In this document: positions 36,555 to 45,943 of the stretch, piece by piece
How positions within the stretch are numbered: the first letter of the stretch is position 1
Layout of the letters: each line of letters opens with the position of its first letter
From: Vallitalea longa
GTDB lineage: Bacteria; Bacillota; Clostridia; Lachnospirales; Vallitaleaceae
NCBI RefSeq assembly: GCF_027923465.1
Contig: NZ_BRLB01000001.1
Location: forward strand, 806,001 to 870,000
Direction of reading: 5' to 3'
DNA: 64,000 nucleotides
Position numbers and translations under genes: made by a program
Notes under the pieces: generated by a model
Told to the model about the DNA's origin: nothing
What the model saw: the letters and a program-made list of their open reading frames with translations, nothing else
Databases searched by the model: none

Positions 36555-39167
36555 TTAATCTATTACTTTAATCGACATTACATCTTTATATATAACTGCT
36601 TTGTCTATCCAAAGTTTATTAAGTTTCATAACATAATCATAAACTCCTTGTTTCTCTATATTATCTATAAAAAACTTTCTCTTGGCATTACCCTTATTCT
36701 CATAATGCAATACTACTTTAGTATCATTCAAAAATATTGTTAACTCAAAATTTTGGAATGGGATATTCTTAGCTGGCTGTATCCATATTCCTTCATATTC
36801 AGGCTGAAAACCAAATATATATTTTATAAATATTTTCAACAATACATTAGAACTTCCTGTTTGCCAATCATGCATAGATTCTCCATCAATGAATTTCTGT
36901 TTATTATAACCATAGGAATTAGGCATGATATATGGTGAACACGATATTTTTTCATGAGTTATAGGTAGAGATTTAATCAATTGCTCGAAGGCCAACTCAC
37001 TGCAACCCATCCTAAATAGTGCCATTATTCCAAACATGGAAGCATGAATATATGGTGCTCCATTTTCTGCTGTACCAGCTGGTAGATTAGGTATTCTCCC
37101 CACTCCCTTTATACCTTTTTCGAAATAAGGTTCAAATGTTTTTAATCCATATTTTGAATCAAGCCTAGCAAAGGCTCTGATAATTGAACTTTCAATACTT
37201 GTATCTTGATCATAAAGACCAGAAAGTACCCAAAAAGCATTAGACGTAAGTCCATCTCTTTCTACTCCATCAGGATCATCAAAACTACCTACATAATAAC
37301 TTTTATCATCGCCCCATCCATGAACAATTTTCTTGACATCATCTTTTGTAATGATTGCATGATCTTTTAATCCCTGTTCTATTTCTTCCTTTGCCTTTTT
37401 ATATTCTTGAATTTTATCTGTATATTTATTCTTGTCTATGAACTGTAATAACTCAATCATCTCATTTAGATTCTGATAAACTTGTAGACTCGCCATTACA
37501 GAAACACCTGTTCCATATTCTTTAGTATCATCCATACTTACACCAAGTCCATCTAAGGCATCATTCCAGTCACCATATAGAGCACATACACATTTCGTAT
37601 TATTATAATCCCTATTTATCAATAGATAGTTCATTATATCAAATAAATGCTGTAATACATTACTTTCTTTATGGCTTTTCTGTACAATGTGAGTTTTATC
37701 ATTTATAAAATTATAATAACCACAACGTTCATTCAAGAAATCAAAGTCCCCAGTGAATTTTAAATAACTTACAATAGTAGATATAACCCAGACTCCTTGG
37801 TCAATAAAAGGCCTTAAATCCATTGCTGGCTGTTCATCATCTGTCTTTGGAAGAGAATATTGTCTAGGACATCTTCCGTTAGGTGCAATAAAATTAAGCG
37901 CCTCCAGCATTTTGTTTCTCGCTACCTTTGGTTGCCAATATAATAGACCTTCAACAGCTTGAAATACATCCCTAATACCTATTAAAGAAAAACTAGATAG
38001 TTGGATATATCCCTTTATTACAGAACAAAATTCTACTTGTTTTTTCAAATGAACCAAAAAGGAATTAACTACATTAGGCTTCAACATTGAATCTTTGGTT
38101 TCATGACTAAATGATAATTTCAGTCTTGCCTGTTTATCTTTTTCTTCTTTTTCTATACTATACAATATATTGTCAACAGCAGAACTCCATATATCCTCAG
38201 ATAGCAGTTCATCTTTTTCTTCATTAGTAAAACAATACCCCAGTGTCAAATCAATTCTTGCCTTTTGATTAACATTAATTTTTACAATGTCACCTGCTAT
38301 TGCAGTCTCCGTAAAAGTACAAACCGGCTGCTGTATCCCAAAAGTACCATTGTATAATGCCGAAGGTGTATGCAAACTTCTTCTTACCCCTCCTACATAT
38401 CTGTATCTGGAAGTTGTAATTTCCGACTTTATTAGATTAGAATTCTCATCCAGCTTAATGTATCTGTTAATTATTCCATAATTAGCTTTCATAGATGACC
38501 TGTCCAGTTCTTCATATGTTTCTATAACAAAACTGCCTAATTTATTAACTTTATCTGCACCAATATAACTCACTTGTCTAAACCATCTGTCTGTTGAATT
38601 TTCCATGATGGCATTTTTCAAAAATGGGTTAAGGTATGATGAGATAAATATCTCTCTAAGATTATTGTTATCATTAATCACTACAATAGTAAAATAAATC
38701 TTGTTGTTCTTATCCACAAAGGCTCTGACTGCAAATAGAATATCATCATATTCGGTTATGTAATAGGTAGCTCCCATAGTGAATATTGTATACCTAATAA
38801 TGGCTAAATGTTCATTTTCTTCAATAACAGGTACAGATAACAATGGAATAACTATATTCTTATTTTTGTCGTTAATGCCTGCAAAAAAAGCAATCTTAGG
38901 TTCAGCTCCTTCAGCGGCTCTTATGAATGGTGAAAATAGCCCTTCATTGCAATGCATATATCCAGAAGAATAAGTCCAGAAATTAAAGCCATCTTCCCCA
39001 TATGGATATCTACACTCTCCATCATCCCTTGGCATAACCAATATATTGTTATTATTGATGAAATAACTATTTCCAGGCATTTTATTATTATCATAATCCG
39101 ACTTATTGTCTATAATATCATGATATTGCTTTGAAAACTCTCTAACAATTACAGTAATATCTTTCAT
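36555..39167 (-). CDS. GH94-like glycoside phosphorylase
   Basis: 870 residues with GAAAGGAA before the ATG. N-terminal beta-sandwich (GECRYPYGEDGFNFWTYSSG), then an (alpha/alpha)6 barrel with GIRDVFQAVEG and the general-acid motif YGDWNDALDGLG (Asp about 536), and finally HDWQTGSSNVLL, which aligns with the phosphate-binding WTGSAGW loop of GH94 although the last Trp is lost. GH94 enzymes split beta-glucosidic disaccharides with phosphate into a sugar-1-phosphate and a shorter sugar. The phosphohexomutase three genes upstream fits that product. Specificity cannot be named; a related phosphorylase family is possible. Confidence 0.75.
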   Translation of the reverse strand: MKDITVIVREFSKQYHDIIDNKSDYDNNKMPGNSYFINNNNILVMPRDDGECRYPYGEDGFNFWTYSSGYMHCNEGLFSPFIRAAEGAEPKIAFFAGINDKNKNIVIPLLSVPVIEENEHLAIIRYTIFTMGATYYITEYDDILFAVRAFVDKNNKIYFTIVVINDNNNLREIFISSYLNPFLKNAIMENSTDRWFRQVSYIGADKVNKLGSFVIETYEELDRSSMKANYGIINRYIKLDENSNLIKSEITTSRYRYVGGVRRSLHTPSALYNGTFGIQQPVCTFTETAIAGDIVKINVNQKARIDLTLGYCFTNEEKDELLSEDIWSSAVDNILYSIEKEEKDKQARLKLSFSHETKDSMLKPNVVNSFLVHLKKQVEFCSVIKGYIQLSSFSLIGIRDVFQAVEGLLYWQPKVARNKMLEALNFIAPNGRCPRQYSLPKTDDEQPAMDLRPFIDQGVWVISTIVSYLKFTGDFDFLNERCGYYNFINDKTHIVQKSHKESNVLQHLFDIMNYLLINRDYNNTKCVCALYGDWNDALDGLGVSMDDTKEYGTGVSVMASLQVYQNLNEMIELLQFIDKNKYTDKIQEYKKAKEEIEQGLKDHAIITKDDVKKIVHGWGDDKSYYVGSFDDPDGVERDGLTSNAFWVLSGLYDQDTSIESSIIRAFARLDSKYGLKTFEPYFEKGIKGVGRIPNLPAGTAENGAPYIHASMFGIMALFRMGCSELAFEQLIKSLPITHEKISCSPYIMPNSYGYNKQKFIDGESMHDWQTGSSNVLLKIFIKYIFGFQPEYEGIWIQPAKNIPFQNFELTIFLNDTKVVLHYENKGNAKRKFFIDNIEKQGVYDYVMKLNKLWIDKAVIYKDVMSIKVID

Positions 39168-39187
39168 TGCTTTCCTTTCTTATAAGT

Positions 39188-39351
39188 TATTTACTCAACT
39201 TTCCCACTTCAATATTCTATGTAGATAAGCTAATTAAAAGGCTTTGCAGAATAAAAATATAGGTGTTTCTTCTATCTTGTTATTCTGCAAACCGAACCTA
39301 TAGTCCTTTATTATCTCGCATTAAATTAAAGGTGTGAAAGTTGAGTTATTT
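39188..39351. repeat. MITE-like dispersed repeat, copy A, with target-site duplication
   Basis: The element spans 39193-39346 (154 bp). Ends ACTCAACTTTCCCAC and GTGTGAAAGTTGAGT are inverted repeats matching at 14 of 15 positions. TATTT flanks it directly on both sides (39188-39192 and 39347-39351). Inside, TTTGCAGAATAA (39243-39254) and TTATTCTGCAAA (39280-39291) form a perfect 12-bp inverted pair. It separates two co-directional genes of one operon; without it and one TATTT the GH94 ribosome site would follow the GH3 stop directly. It has no coding capacity. Confidence 0.75.
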
Positions 39352-40956
39352 ACAAAAGAATTCTTTGGCTTTGTTGAATTCAATTTTCTCTTTGCCAAAT
39401 ATCACATTAGCTACACCTTCTAGAATACTTGGTGTCAAACCACCTGTTATAATCACATAATCTGAATACTCAGCCAAAATCTTTGCATCCATTGGACTTC
39501 TGGTTGCAATAGATATAACCTTTTTAGTAGGGCAACTCTTCCTGAATTCTTTTAATACTTCAATTTGTCTTTGAAAATTATAAGCATTGACAGTAGTGAA
39601 TATTAATACTTCAGATATAATTCCTACATCCGCTAATGATATGATCTCTTCATCAGTAGGATGCCAAGGCATTATTGCCTCTTTTATATTTTTATGATAC
39701 CCCTTGCTCATTATAATATCTTTAAAAGATATGTCATATAAATTAGTCGCATCTGACATAACAAGTCTAGCTGGATTAGCGAATATAATCCCCAATTTAT
39801 CTTTTTCTTCCATTTTGATAGCTAACTCGTCTTCATCACCTTTATATAATATTAGTCCTTTTGATGCAATCTTAGCTGATAATTCTTGTCCATATGTACT
39901 GTCAAATGTTTTTTGGTCAGGTATATTACCTGCATCAGATTTATTTTTATAATTCAATATCCTTCTTACAGATTCGTCAATTCTTAATTGTTCTATTTCT
40001 CCTCTTATAACACATCCATAAACATAATCGATGAACCAGTTACCTGCACACGTTGATATAATTAGATCAACACCAGCATTGATTGCTAACTTAATGGATT
40101 CTTTTTCACCATATTCATTAAGTATTGCTTTCATTATCAAGTCATCACTTACTATCAGACCTTCAAACCCTAAATCTTTTCTTAGATATGTTAATATTTT
40201 TTTGGATAATGATGCTGGATAATCTTTATCAAGGGCCTCAAAAATACCATGATGAGTCATAATACAGCTTACACCTTTTTCGATGGCTTTTTTGAAAGGG
40301 AGTATCTCAACATTTTCTAGTCTTTTCTTATCGTATGGATTTCTATCTACTTGAAAATGGGTATCCACTTTAGTTATTCTCATTCCAGGAAAATGTTTAC
40401 CACAAGCCAATATACCCTCATCTTCAAGTCCTCTTATAAAAGCTGAACCCATATTTGCCACTACTTCCGGATCAGTTGAAAATCTCCTGTTATCTACAAC
40501 ATAGGAACCATTTTTCACATCATAATCTACATCTAGTACGGGTGCATAACATATATTAATACCTGCATATTTTAATTCTCTACCAACATGCTTACCTTGT
40601 AGATAAGCCAAATTTTCATCATTTGCAAATCCCATACTCATATTTCCTGGGAAAATTGTCGTTCCATTAAAAATTGCAGTCAACTGACCGCCTTCTTGGT
40701 CAATAGTTAATAAAAATGGTAAGTTATATTTATTTTCTTTTGCATATGATTGTATTTTTTTAGTCATATCATGTAGTTGATCTATGTCTCTAACATTATT
40801 GCCTGAAAAAAATATTAGTCCCCCAAGTAGATTTTTTCTATTAAGTTCTCTTAGGTTCTGTGGCAAATCATCATATCCTTGATAATACTGCAAATACATC
40901 TGAGCTATTTTTTCTTTCAATGTCATTTCTACAAGTATCTTTTCTACATCTATCAT
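39346..40956 (-). CDS. GH3-family beta-N-acetylhexosaminidase-like enzyme (NagZ type)
   Basis: 536 residues from the ATG at 40956; the GTG at 40965 is part of the AAGGTGAG ribosome site. The barrel has LTIDQEGG, KHFPGMRITKVDTH (the Asp-His pair of NagZ-type GH3 enzymes, where His is the acid/base) and nucleophile Asp in LIVSDDLIMKAI; a C-terminal alpha/beta domain follows (VIITGGLTPSILEG). Some His-dyad GH3 enzymes act as phosphorylases, which would suit the adjacent phosphohexomutase and GH94-like gene, but hydrolysis is equally possible. No signal peptide: cytoplasmic. Confidence 0.88.
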   Translation of the reverse strand: MIDVEKILVEMTLKEKIAQMYLQYYQGYDDLPQNLRELNRKNLLGGLIFFSGNNVRDIDQLHDMTKKIQSYAKENKYNLPFLLTIDQEGGQLTAIFNGTTIFPGNMSMGFANDENLAYLQGKHVGRELKYAGINICYAPVLDVDYDVKNGSYVVDNRRFSTDPEVVANMGSAFIRGLEDEGILACGKHFPGMRITKVDTHFQVDRNPYDKKRLENVEILPFKKAIEKGVSCIMTHHGIFEALDKDYPASLSKKILTYLRKDLGFEGLIVSDDLIMKAILNEYGEKESIKLAINAGVDLIISTCAGNWFIDYVYGCVIRGEIEQLRIDESVRRILNYKNKSDAGNIPDQKTFDSTYGQELSAKIASKGLILYKGDEDELAIKMEEKDKLGIIFANPARLVMSDATNLYDISFKDIIMSKGYHKNIKEAIMPWHPTDEEIISLADVGIISEVLIFTTVNAYNFQRQIEVLKEFRKSCPTKKVISIATRSPMDAKILAEYSDYVIITGGLTPSILEGVANVIFGKEKIEFNKAKEFFCK

Positions 40957-40982
40957 TTTTCTCACCTTCTATTATTCTATTA

Positions 40983-42398
40983 TTAACCCATTATCCCCAG
41001 AAATTGTTTCATTTGATTTACTATATCTTCTGCTTTTGATTTATCGTCCATTTCAGCAAATATACGTATCAAAGGCTCTGTTCCTGAAAATCTAGCTATT
41101 ATCCAGCCTCCATTTTTGAAATAAACTTTTACTCCATCTAAATAACTTACTTTCTCTATTTCTAAATCAAAAGCCGGAAGTTTCTTCTTAATATATAATA
41201 TATCCACTAACCGCTCTTTTTCTTTGTTAGTGAATTTGCAGTCAAATTCAACCATCTCAAATTTACCGAATTCTTTATCAAGATCATCTAACATTTTAGC
41301 TAACCTTTTTCCTGTTACGCTTATCATTTCTACTAGTAAACCTGCTGCAAATACACCGTCTTTTCCTTTTATATGACCTTTTATCGTTAGTCCTCCACTA
41401 CTTTCCCCTCCGATTACAGCATCTATTTCTTCCATTTTTGAACTAACATATTTAAATCCTACTGGAACTTCATAACATTTTTGTCCATATTTATTTGCTA
41501 TACAATCTAATAAATGTGTTGTAGCTACATTTCTTACAACTGGTCCTTCCCATCCCTTATATCTTAATAAATAGTAATATAAGAGAGACATGACTTTATT
41601 GGGATGTATGAAGCTTCCATTTTCATCAATAATACCTAATCTATCTGCATCTCCATCTGTTCCTATACCAAGATCATAATGTCTATCCACTACCATTTCA
41701 CGCAATCTCTTTAATGTTACTGCACTTGGAGAAGGTAATCGTCCACCGAACATAGTATCATGTCTATCGTGTATTACATCCACTTCACATCGTGCTGTAA
41801 CCAATATCAGCTGTAAAGCTGTCTTTGAAACCCCAAACATTGGATCTAATAATATTTTTAGATTTTTACTTCTTATAGCTTTGGTGTTCAGTTTTTTCAA
41901 TATGGTATCTACATAGTCATTTATAGGATTAATCTCTTGTATTAAACCTGTTTCACGTGCTCTTCCAAAATCAACAGACAAAATATCTTCCTGTTTTATT
42001 TTATTAGCTAATAATTCAAGTTCATTAGTTGTTTCTACAGATGCATCTTTTCCACCTTTTGTAAATATTTTTATACCATTATATTCGGCTGGATTATGAC
42101 TAGCTGTTACAGCTAATCCATAATCTAAGTTAAGAGTTTTTACACTATACATAATCATAGGTGTTGGAGCAATTTTATTTATAAAATATACCTTGATGTT
42201 ATTTCCTGCAAAAATCTCAGCCAGCCACTTAGCAGATATGTCAGATATGAATCTTCTGTCATATCCTATAACTATACTTTTGTTTATACAGCTTTCTTTG
42301 ATTATATTAGATATCGCTTGACCTACTTTTACTATATTGCTTTTGATAAATTCGTCTCCTATTATAGCTCTCCATCCACCAGTACCAAAGTGAATCAT
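40983..42398 (-). CDS. Phosphoglucomutase/phosphomannomutase family protein
   Basis: 471 residues with AAAGGAG before the ATG. All four alpha-D-phosphohexomutase signatures are present: catalytic Ser loop VTASHNPAEYNGIK, Mg2+ loop GTDGDADRLG, sugar-binding GGESSGGL and phosphate-binding RFSGTEPLIRIF. The N-terminal FGTGGWRAIIGDEF is typical of the Firmicute/archaeal type. It would convert hexose-1-phosphate (from a phosphorylase) to the 6-phosphate. It is 27 bp from GH3 and 46 bp from the permease, within the second ABC operon. Glucose versus mannose or glucosamine specificity is not resolvable. Confidence 0.9.
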   Translation of the reverse strand: MIHFGTGGWRAIIGDEFIKSNIVKVGQAISNIIKESCINKSIVIGYDRRFISDISAKWLAEIFAGNNIKVYFINKIAPTPMIMYSVKTLNLDYGLAVTASHNPAEYNGIKIFTKGGKDASVETTNELELLANKIKQEDILSVDFGRARETGLIQEINPINDYVDTILKKLNTKAIRSKNLKILLDPMFGVSKTALQLILVTARCEVDVIHDRHDTMFGGRLPSPSAVTLKRLREMVVDRHYDLGIGTDGDADRLGIIDENGSFIHPNKVMSLLYYYLLRYKGWEGPVVRNVATTHLLDCIANKYGQKCYEVPVGFKYVSSKMEEIDAVIGGESSGGLTIKGHIKGKDGVFAAGLLVEMISVTGKRLAKMLDDLDKEFGKFEMVEFDCKFTNKEKERLVDILYIKKKLPAFDLEIEKVSYLDGVKVYFKNGGWIIARFSGTEPLIRIFAEMDDKSKAEDIVNQMKQFLGIMG

Positions 42399-42444
42399 AT
42401 CCTAACACTCCTTTTTATGTATATTTTCAACTCATTCATTATGC

Positions 42445-43299
42445 CTATCCTTTTATGGCCCCTGCTGTCATACCCTCAACTATTTGATTTTGTGCTAACA
42501 TGTATACTGTCAATACTGGAATTATTATTAGTACTATTACTGCACAGAGTAAACCGTAATCTGTTCCATACTGACTGCTTATTTCATTTAATAATCTATT
42601 TATTGGAAATTTTCCCTTTGATCTTATTATTATTAATGAAGTAAACAGATCATTATAGGACCATAAGAATGCGAATGTGGCTGTAGTAGCTACTGCAGGT
42701 TTTGAGATAGGCATAATTATTCTTGAGAATACTTGCCAAGTATTCCCTCCCTCTACTATAGCCGCTTCTTCAAGTTCTAGTGGTATTGTTTCCATGAAAC
42801 TGGTCAACAGCATAATTGTAAATGGTAAATTGTTTGCAATCTGCGGTAAAATAACACCTCTATGAGTATCTATCATCTTCCAAGATAGAAGCATTCTGAA
42901 TACTGGTAATATTGTTGCGAATATAGGTATCAATAAACTTCCTATAACTAGAGTCTTAATAAATTTTTGACCCCTGAAATGAAATCTTGCTAGTATATAA
43001 GATGCCAAAGAACCAAAAAATACTGCAAATAAAACAACCGAACCAGAAATTATTAAGCTATTGGCATAACCCTTAAATATATTCATCTTCACTATGGCAG
43101 TCTTAAAATTATCCCATAGTAGAGTTGTTGGAAGTGCAAATGAATTACTCATTATATCGTTAGATGTCTTAAATGAATTTTGCACCACCCAAAGCATAGG
43201 ATATATGGTTGTTATTGCAAACAAAATCAAAAATATATAAATGAGAAGCGTCCAGATGGTAAATTTCTTCTTCATGCCTACAGATTTATTCTTGCTCAT
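42445..43299 (-). CDS. Carbohydrate ABC transporter permease (MalG type), second system
   Basis: 284 residues with AAAGGAG before the ATG. Six membrane spans and the coupling loop EEAAIVEGGNTWQVFSRIIMP identify a CUT1-type component. It pairs with the permease at 43333 to import the sugar handled by the mutase, GH3 and GH94-like enzymes downstream. As in the first system, no ATPase gene is linked, so a multi-task ATPase elsewhere is expected. Confidence 0.93.
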   Translation of the reverse strand: MSKNKSVGMKKKFTIWTLLIYIFLILFAITTIYPMLWVVQNSFKTSNDIMSNSFALPTTLLWDNFKTAIVKMNIFKGYANSLIISGSVVLFAVFFGSLASYILARFHFRGQKFIKTLVIGSLLIPIFATILPVFRMLLSWKMIDTHRGVILPQIANNLPFTIMLLTSFMETIPLELEEAAIVEGGNTWQVFSRIIMPISKPAVATTATFAFLWSYNDLFTSLIIIRSKGKFPINRLLNEISSQYGTDYGLLCAVIVLIIIPVLTVYMLAQNQIVEGMTAGAIKG

Positions 43300-43332
43300 T
43301 TTACTACTCCTTTCTTTATAATTAATAAAATA

Positions 43333-44208
43333 CTAATATGTTATAGTTTCTTTCTTAAATATTTTATTAACTATAAAAATAGTTAATAAACCTAAAACTA
43401 CGATTAGTACTGAAATACTTGCTGCATATCCAAAAGCGTTATCCGCAAATGCTTTTTTGTACATATATAATCCCAATATCTGAGACTGATTCAGTGGACC
43501 ACCTTCAGTTATTACAAGAACCATATCAAATACTTTTAGAACACCATTTATAGCAAGAATTAGACAAGTTATAATTACATTTCTGATTAAAGGTAATGTA
43601 ATATATATTGTTTTCGTAAAACCATTTATACCATCTAAATATGCTGATTCATATAAGTCTTTTGGAATCTGTTTTATTGCTGTAAGGATGATTATGAAAT
43701 AAAATCCTATGTATTGCCAGACTATAGGTATGGAAACCATCTTAACTGCCGATTTTACTGTTATCCAATTTCTTCTTTCCTGCCCTAAGGATTCCATTAG
43801 GGTATTGAGTAGTCCTACATCATATGAATAGACTAATTTGAACATCATACCTATTGCTGTTGCAGATATTACAATTGGAAAGAAATAAACTGTCCTGAAG
43901 AATTTCTGTCCTTTGGTGATACTATCAACCATCGTTGCAAGTATGATAGCAATTCCTACTTCAAACAGACATACGTATAGCATAATTTCATATGTATTCT
44001 TTACTGCTATTTTTATTGTATCGTCATTGATTAATCTCCTATAGTTATCCAGTCCTATAAAAGTTGATTCTATGAATCCATCTGATTTATAAAAACTGTT
44101 GATGAAATTCATTATAAATGGATAAAACATGAATACTACTAAAAAAATTAATGCAGGAGATAAGAATAAAATAATTATTAGTAATTTACTTCTTTTACTG
44201 CCTCTCAT
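43333..44208 (-). CDS. Carbohydrate ABC transporter permease (MalF/UgpA type), second system
   Basis: 291 residues with AAGGAGG before the ATG. Six spans; coupling loop YESAYLDGINGFTKTIYITLP with Ser in place of the usual Ala in EAA. It is 33 bp upstream of its partner and is separated by a strong hairpin from the binding-protein gene. Together they form the membrane channel of the second importer. Confidence 0.93.
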   Translation of the reverse strand: MRGSKRSKLLIIILFLSPALIFLVVFMFYPFIMNFINSFYKSDGFIESTFIGLDNYRRLINDDTIKIAVKNTYEIMLYVCLFEVGIAIILATMVDSITKGQKFFRTVYFFPIVISATAIGMMFKLVYSYDVGLLNTLMESLGQERRNWITVKSAVKMVSIPIVWQYIGFYFIIILTAIKQIPKDLYESAYLDGINGFTKTIYITLPLIRNVIITCLILAINGVLKVFDMVLVITEGGPLNQSQILGLYMYKKAFADNAFGYAASISVLIVVLGLLTIFIVNKIFKKETITY

Positions 44209-44299
44209 TAATGCATCCTCCTTACAAATTAATGCCTCATATGTTGTGATAATTTACCTTTTAGTTATATTTTCTTTAACTTTCTGGAGTTTTTTTGCA

Positions 44300-44335
44300 A
44301 ATAATAACAGTTGAATATGTTCAACTGTTATTATT
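44300..44335 (-). other. Strong intercistronic hairpin after the second binding-protein gene
   Basis: AATAATAACAGTTGAA (44300-44315) and TTCAACTGTTATTATT (44320-44335) form a perfect 16-bp stem with a four-base loop. A T-poor tail on the minus strand argues for mRNA stabilisation or partial attenuation between binding protein and permeases rather than full termination. Confidence 0.65.
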
Positions 44336-44385
44336 AACTTTATTACTTCTTTAGTAACGCTGACATACATTTAAAGGGAAATCAT

Positions 44386-45726
44386 TTATCTTTCATTAGT
44401 TTCCTTTACGGTTTCTAGAACTTCTTCTGGAGTTTTTTGACCTTCAACTATAAAAGGAACACCATCTTTAACAAGTACATTAAATGCTTCAGGAGTTAAT
44501 CTTGAGTCAATAGGCATATTCAATGTTTTCGCATTAGCTACCATTTTGTGTCCCTCTATGTACAATGGGTGTAATCCTTCGATTTCAACATTAGCTGATG
44601 GTGAACCTCCATTAGCTGTTGCTATCGCTTTTATCTGGTCAGCTGAAGTTAAATATGATATTAAATCAATTACCGCTTGTTGTTTGTCTTCATCTTCATA
44701 AGAACTTCTACTTACATAATACCCACTAGAGAATCCTGCAACAATAGAAGTTGGATCCATTTTATCACTAGCTGCTGGCATAGGAATTATAGCCATTTTA
44801 TCTTTTAATTCATCTTCACATCCGCCAATGAACCATGAACCTTCAAGAATCATAGCAGCTTTTTCTTGTTTGAATAGGTTTTGAGCCATTTCGATATCCA
44901 TAACCAATGAGTCTTTTGCAAAAGCATCTTTCTCATATAAGTCTTTTATATTGTTGAATGCTGTTACCCATTCTTCTGGAATACCGTCTTCAAAAACATC
45001 AAGATGTCCTTCTGCACCAGCTTGTGATAATACAAAGTGTTCTATCATATAATGTGATTGAGCTATTGGTCCTGCAAAAGGTACAATATCATTTTCTTTT
45101 AATACTTCTACAGCTGTTTGGAACTTTTCCCAAGTTGTAGGAAGCTCAAGATCATATTCTTCAAACATTGATTTGTTCACGAATAATCCTTCATAAAAAC
45201 CAGTAAGTGGCAATGCATATAATTTTCCATCAAATTCTTTTACTGAATTTTTGATACCATCAGTTATATCTTTTCCTACTTCAGGATATTTTTCCCATAT
45301 TTCTTCATATGGCATCACTTTATTACTGTTTATGATCGCTTTTACATCTGCACCAGTATAGAAGAAAGTAATATCAGCTTCATTACCTGATGAGAAATCT
45401 GTTTTTACTTTTGTTCTGAATTCATCTCCTACTGATGTCATTGATTCATTTTTGATTTTTACATTTGGATGGTCATTCATGAAATCTTCTAGAGACTGTT
45501 CAAAAGTTTCTGTTGAAGGGTCGGTTCCACCAAACATAGTTGCAATCCTTAATTCTACTTTTTTATCTGCTTTTGTATTATTATCCTGTTGTTTTTCTGT
45601 GTCATTATTATTTTCTACATTTGCGGTATTTTCATTAGCAGGTTCTTTGCCACCACATCCCACAGCCAATACACATATTAATGAAACTGCTAATATCAAC
45701 GCCATAATTTTAGAACTTGTTTTCAT
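44386..45726 (-). CDS. Sugar ABC transporter substrate-binding lipoprotein, second system
   Basis: 446 residues with GGGAGGAG before the ATG. Lipoprotein signal with lipobox ALLAVGCGGKE-like sequence (Cys at about 24), an Asn/Asp/Lys-rich linker, then an SBP type 1 fold (GKLYALPLTGFYEGLFVNKSMF begins the core; KAAMILEGSWFIGG). It delivers sugars to the two permeases. The YesM/YesN-like pair immediately upstream is on the same strand, the usual arrangement for two-component control of such importers in Clostridia. Confidence 0.93.
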   Translation of the reverse strand: MKTSSKIMALILAVSLICVLAVGCGGKEPANENTANVENNNDTEKQQDNNTKADKKVELRIATMFGGTDPSTETFEQSLEDFMNDHPNVKIKNESMTSVGDEFRTKVKTDFSSGNEADITFFYTGADVKAIINSNKVMPYEEIWEKYPEVGKDITDGIKNSVKEFDGKLYALPLTGFYEGLFVNKSMFEEYDLELPTTWEKFQTAVEVLKENDIVPFAGPIAQSHYMIEHFVLSQAGAEGHLDVFEDGIPEEWVTAFNNIKDLYEKDAFAKDSLVMDIEMAQNLFKQEKAAMILEGSWFIGGCEDELKDKMAIIPMPAASDKMDPTSIVAGFSSGYYVSRSSYEDEDKQQAVIDLISYLTSADQIKAIATANGGSPSANVEIEGLHPLYIEGHKMVANAKTLNMPIDSRLTPEAFNVLVKDGVPFIVEGQKTPEEVLETVKETNER

Positions 45727-45882
45727 AATGTAACTCCTCCCTGATAGTTAATTTTATATTTATTATTTATTACAATATTATGATATCATGCATATTAAAC
45801 AATTCCTAGAAGTCAATCTTGCTCTTTATTGTATAATTTTGTTTAGAATTATTTAAATGTACAATTTTCCTTAACTAAATCA

Positions 45883-45914
45883 ATAAAAGCACACCCTCAC
45901 AGGCATGCTTTTAT
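45883..45914 (-). terminator. Intrinsic terminator of the two-component operon
   Basis: ATAAAAGCA (45883-45891) and TGCTTTTAT (45906-45914) form a 9-bp stem with an inner CCT/AGG pairing, followed on the minus strand by a T-rich stretch. It lies between the response regulator stop and the binding-protein promoter. Confidence 0.7.
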
Positions 45915-45943
45915 ATAAAAAATGTAATTTGTGTAATAAAAAA

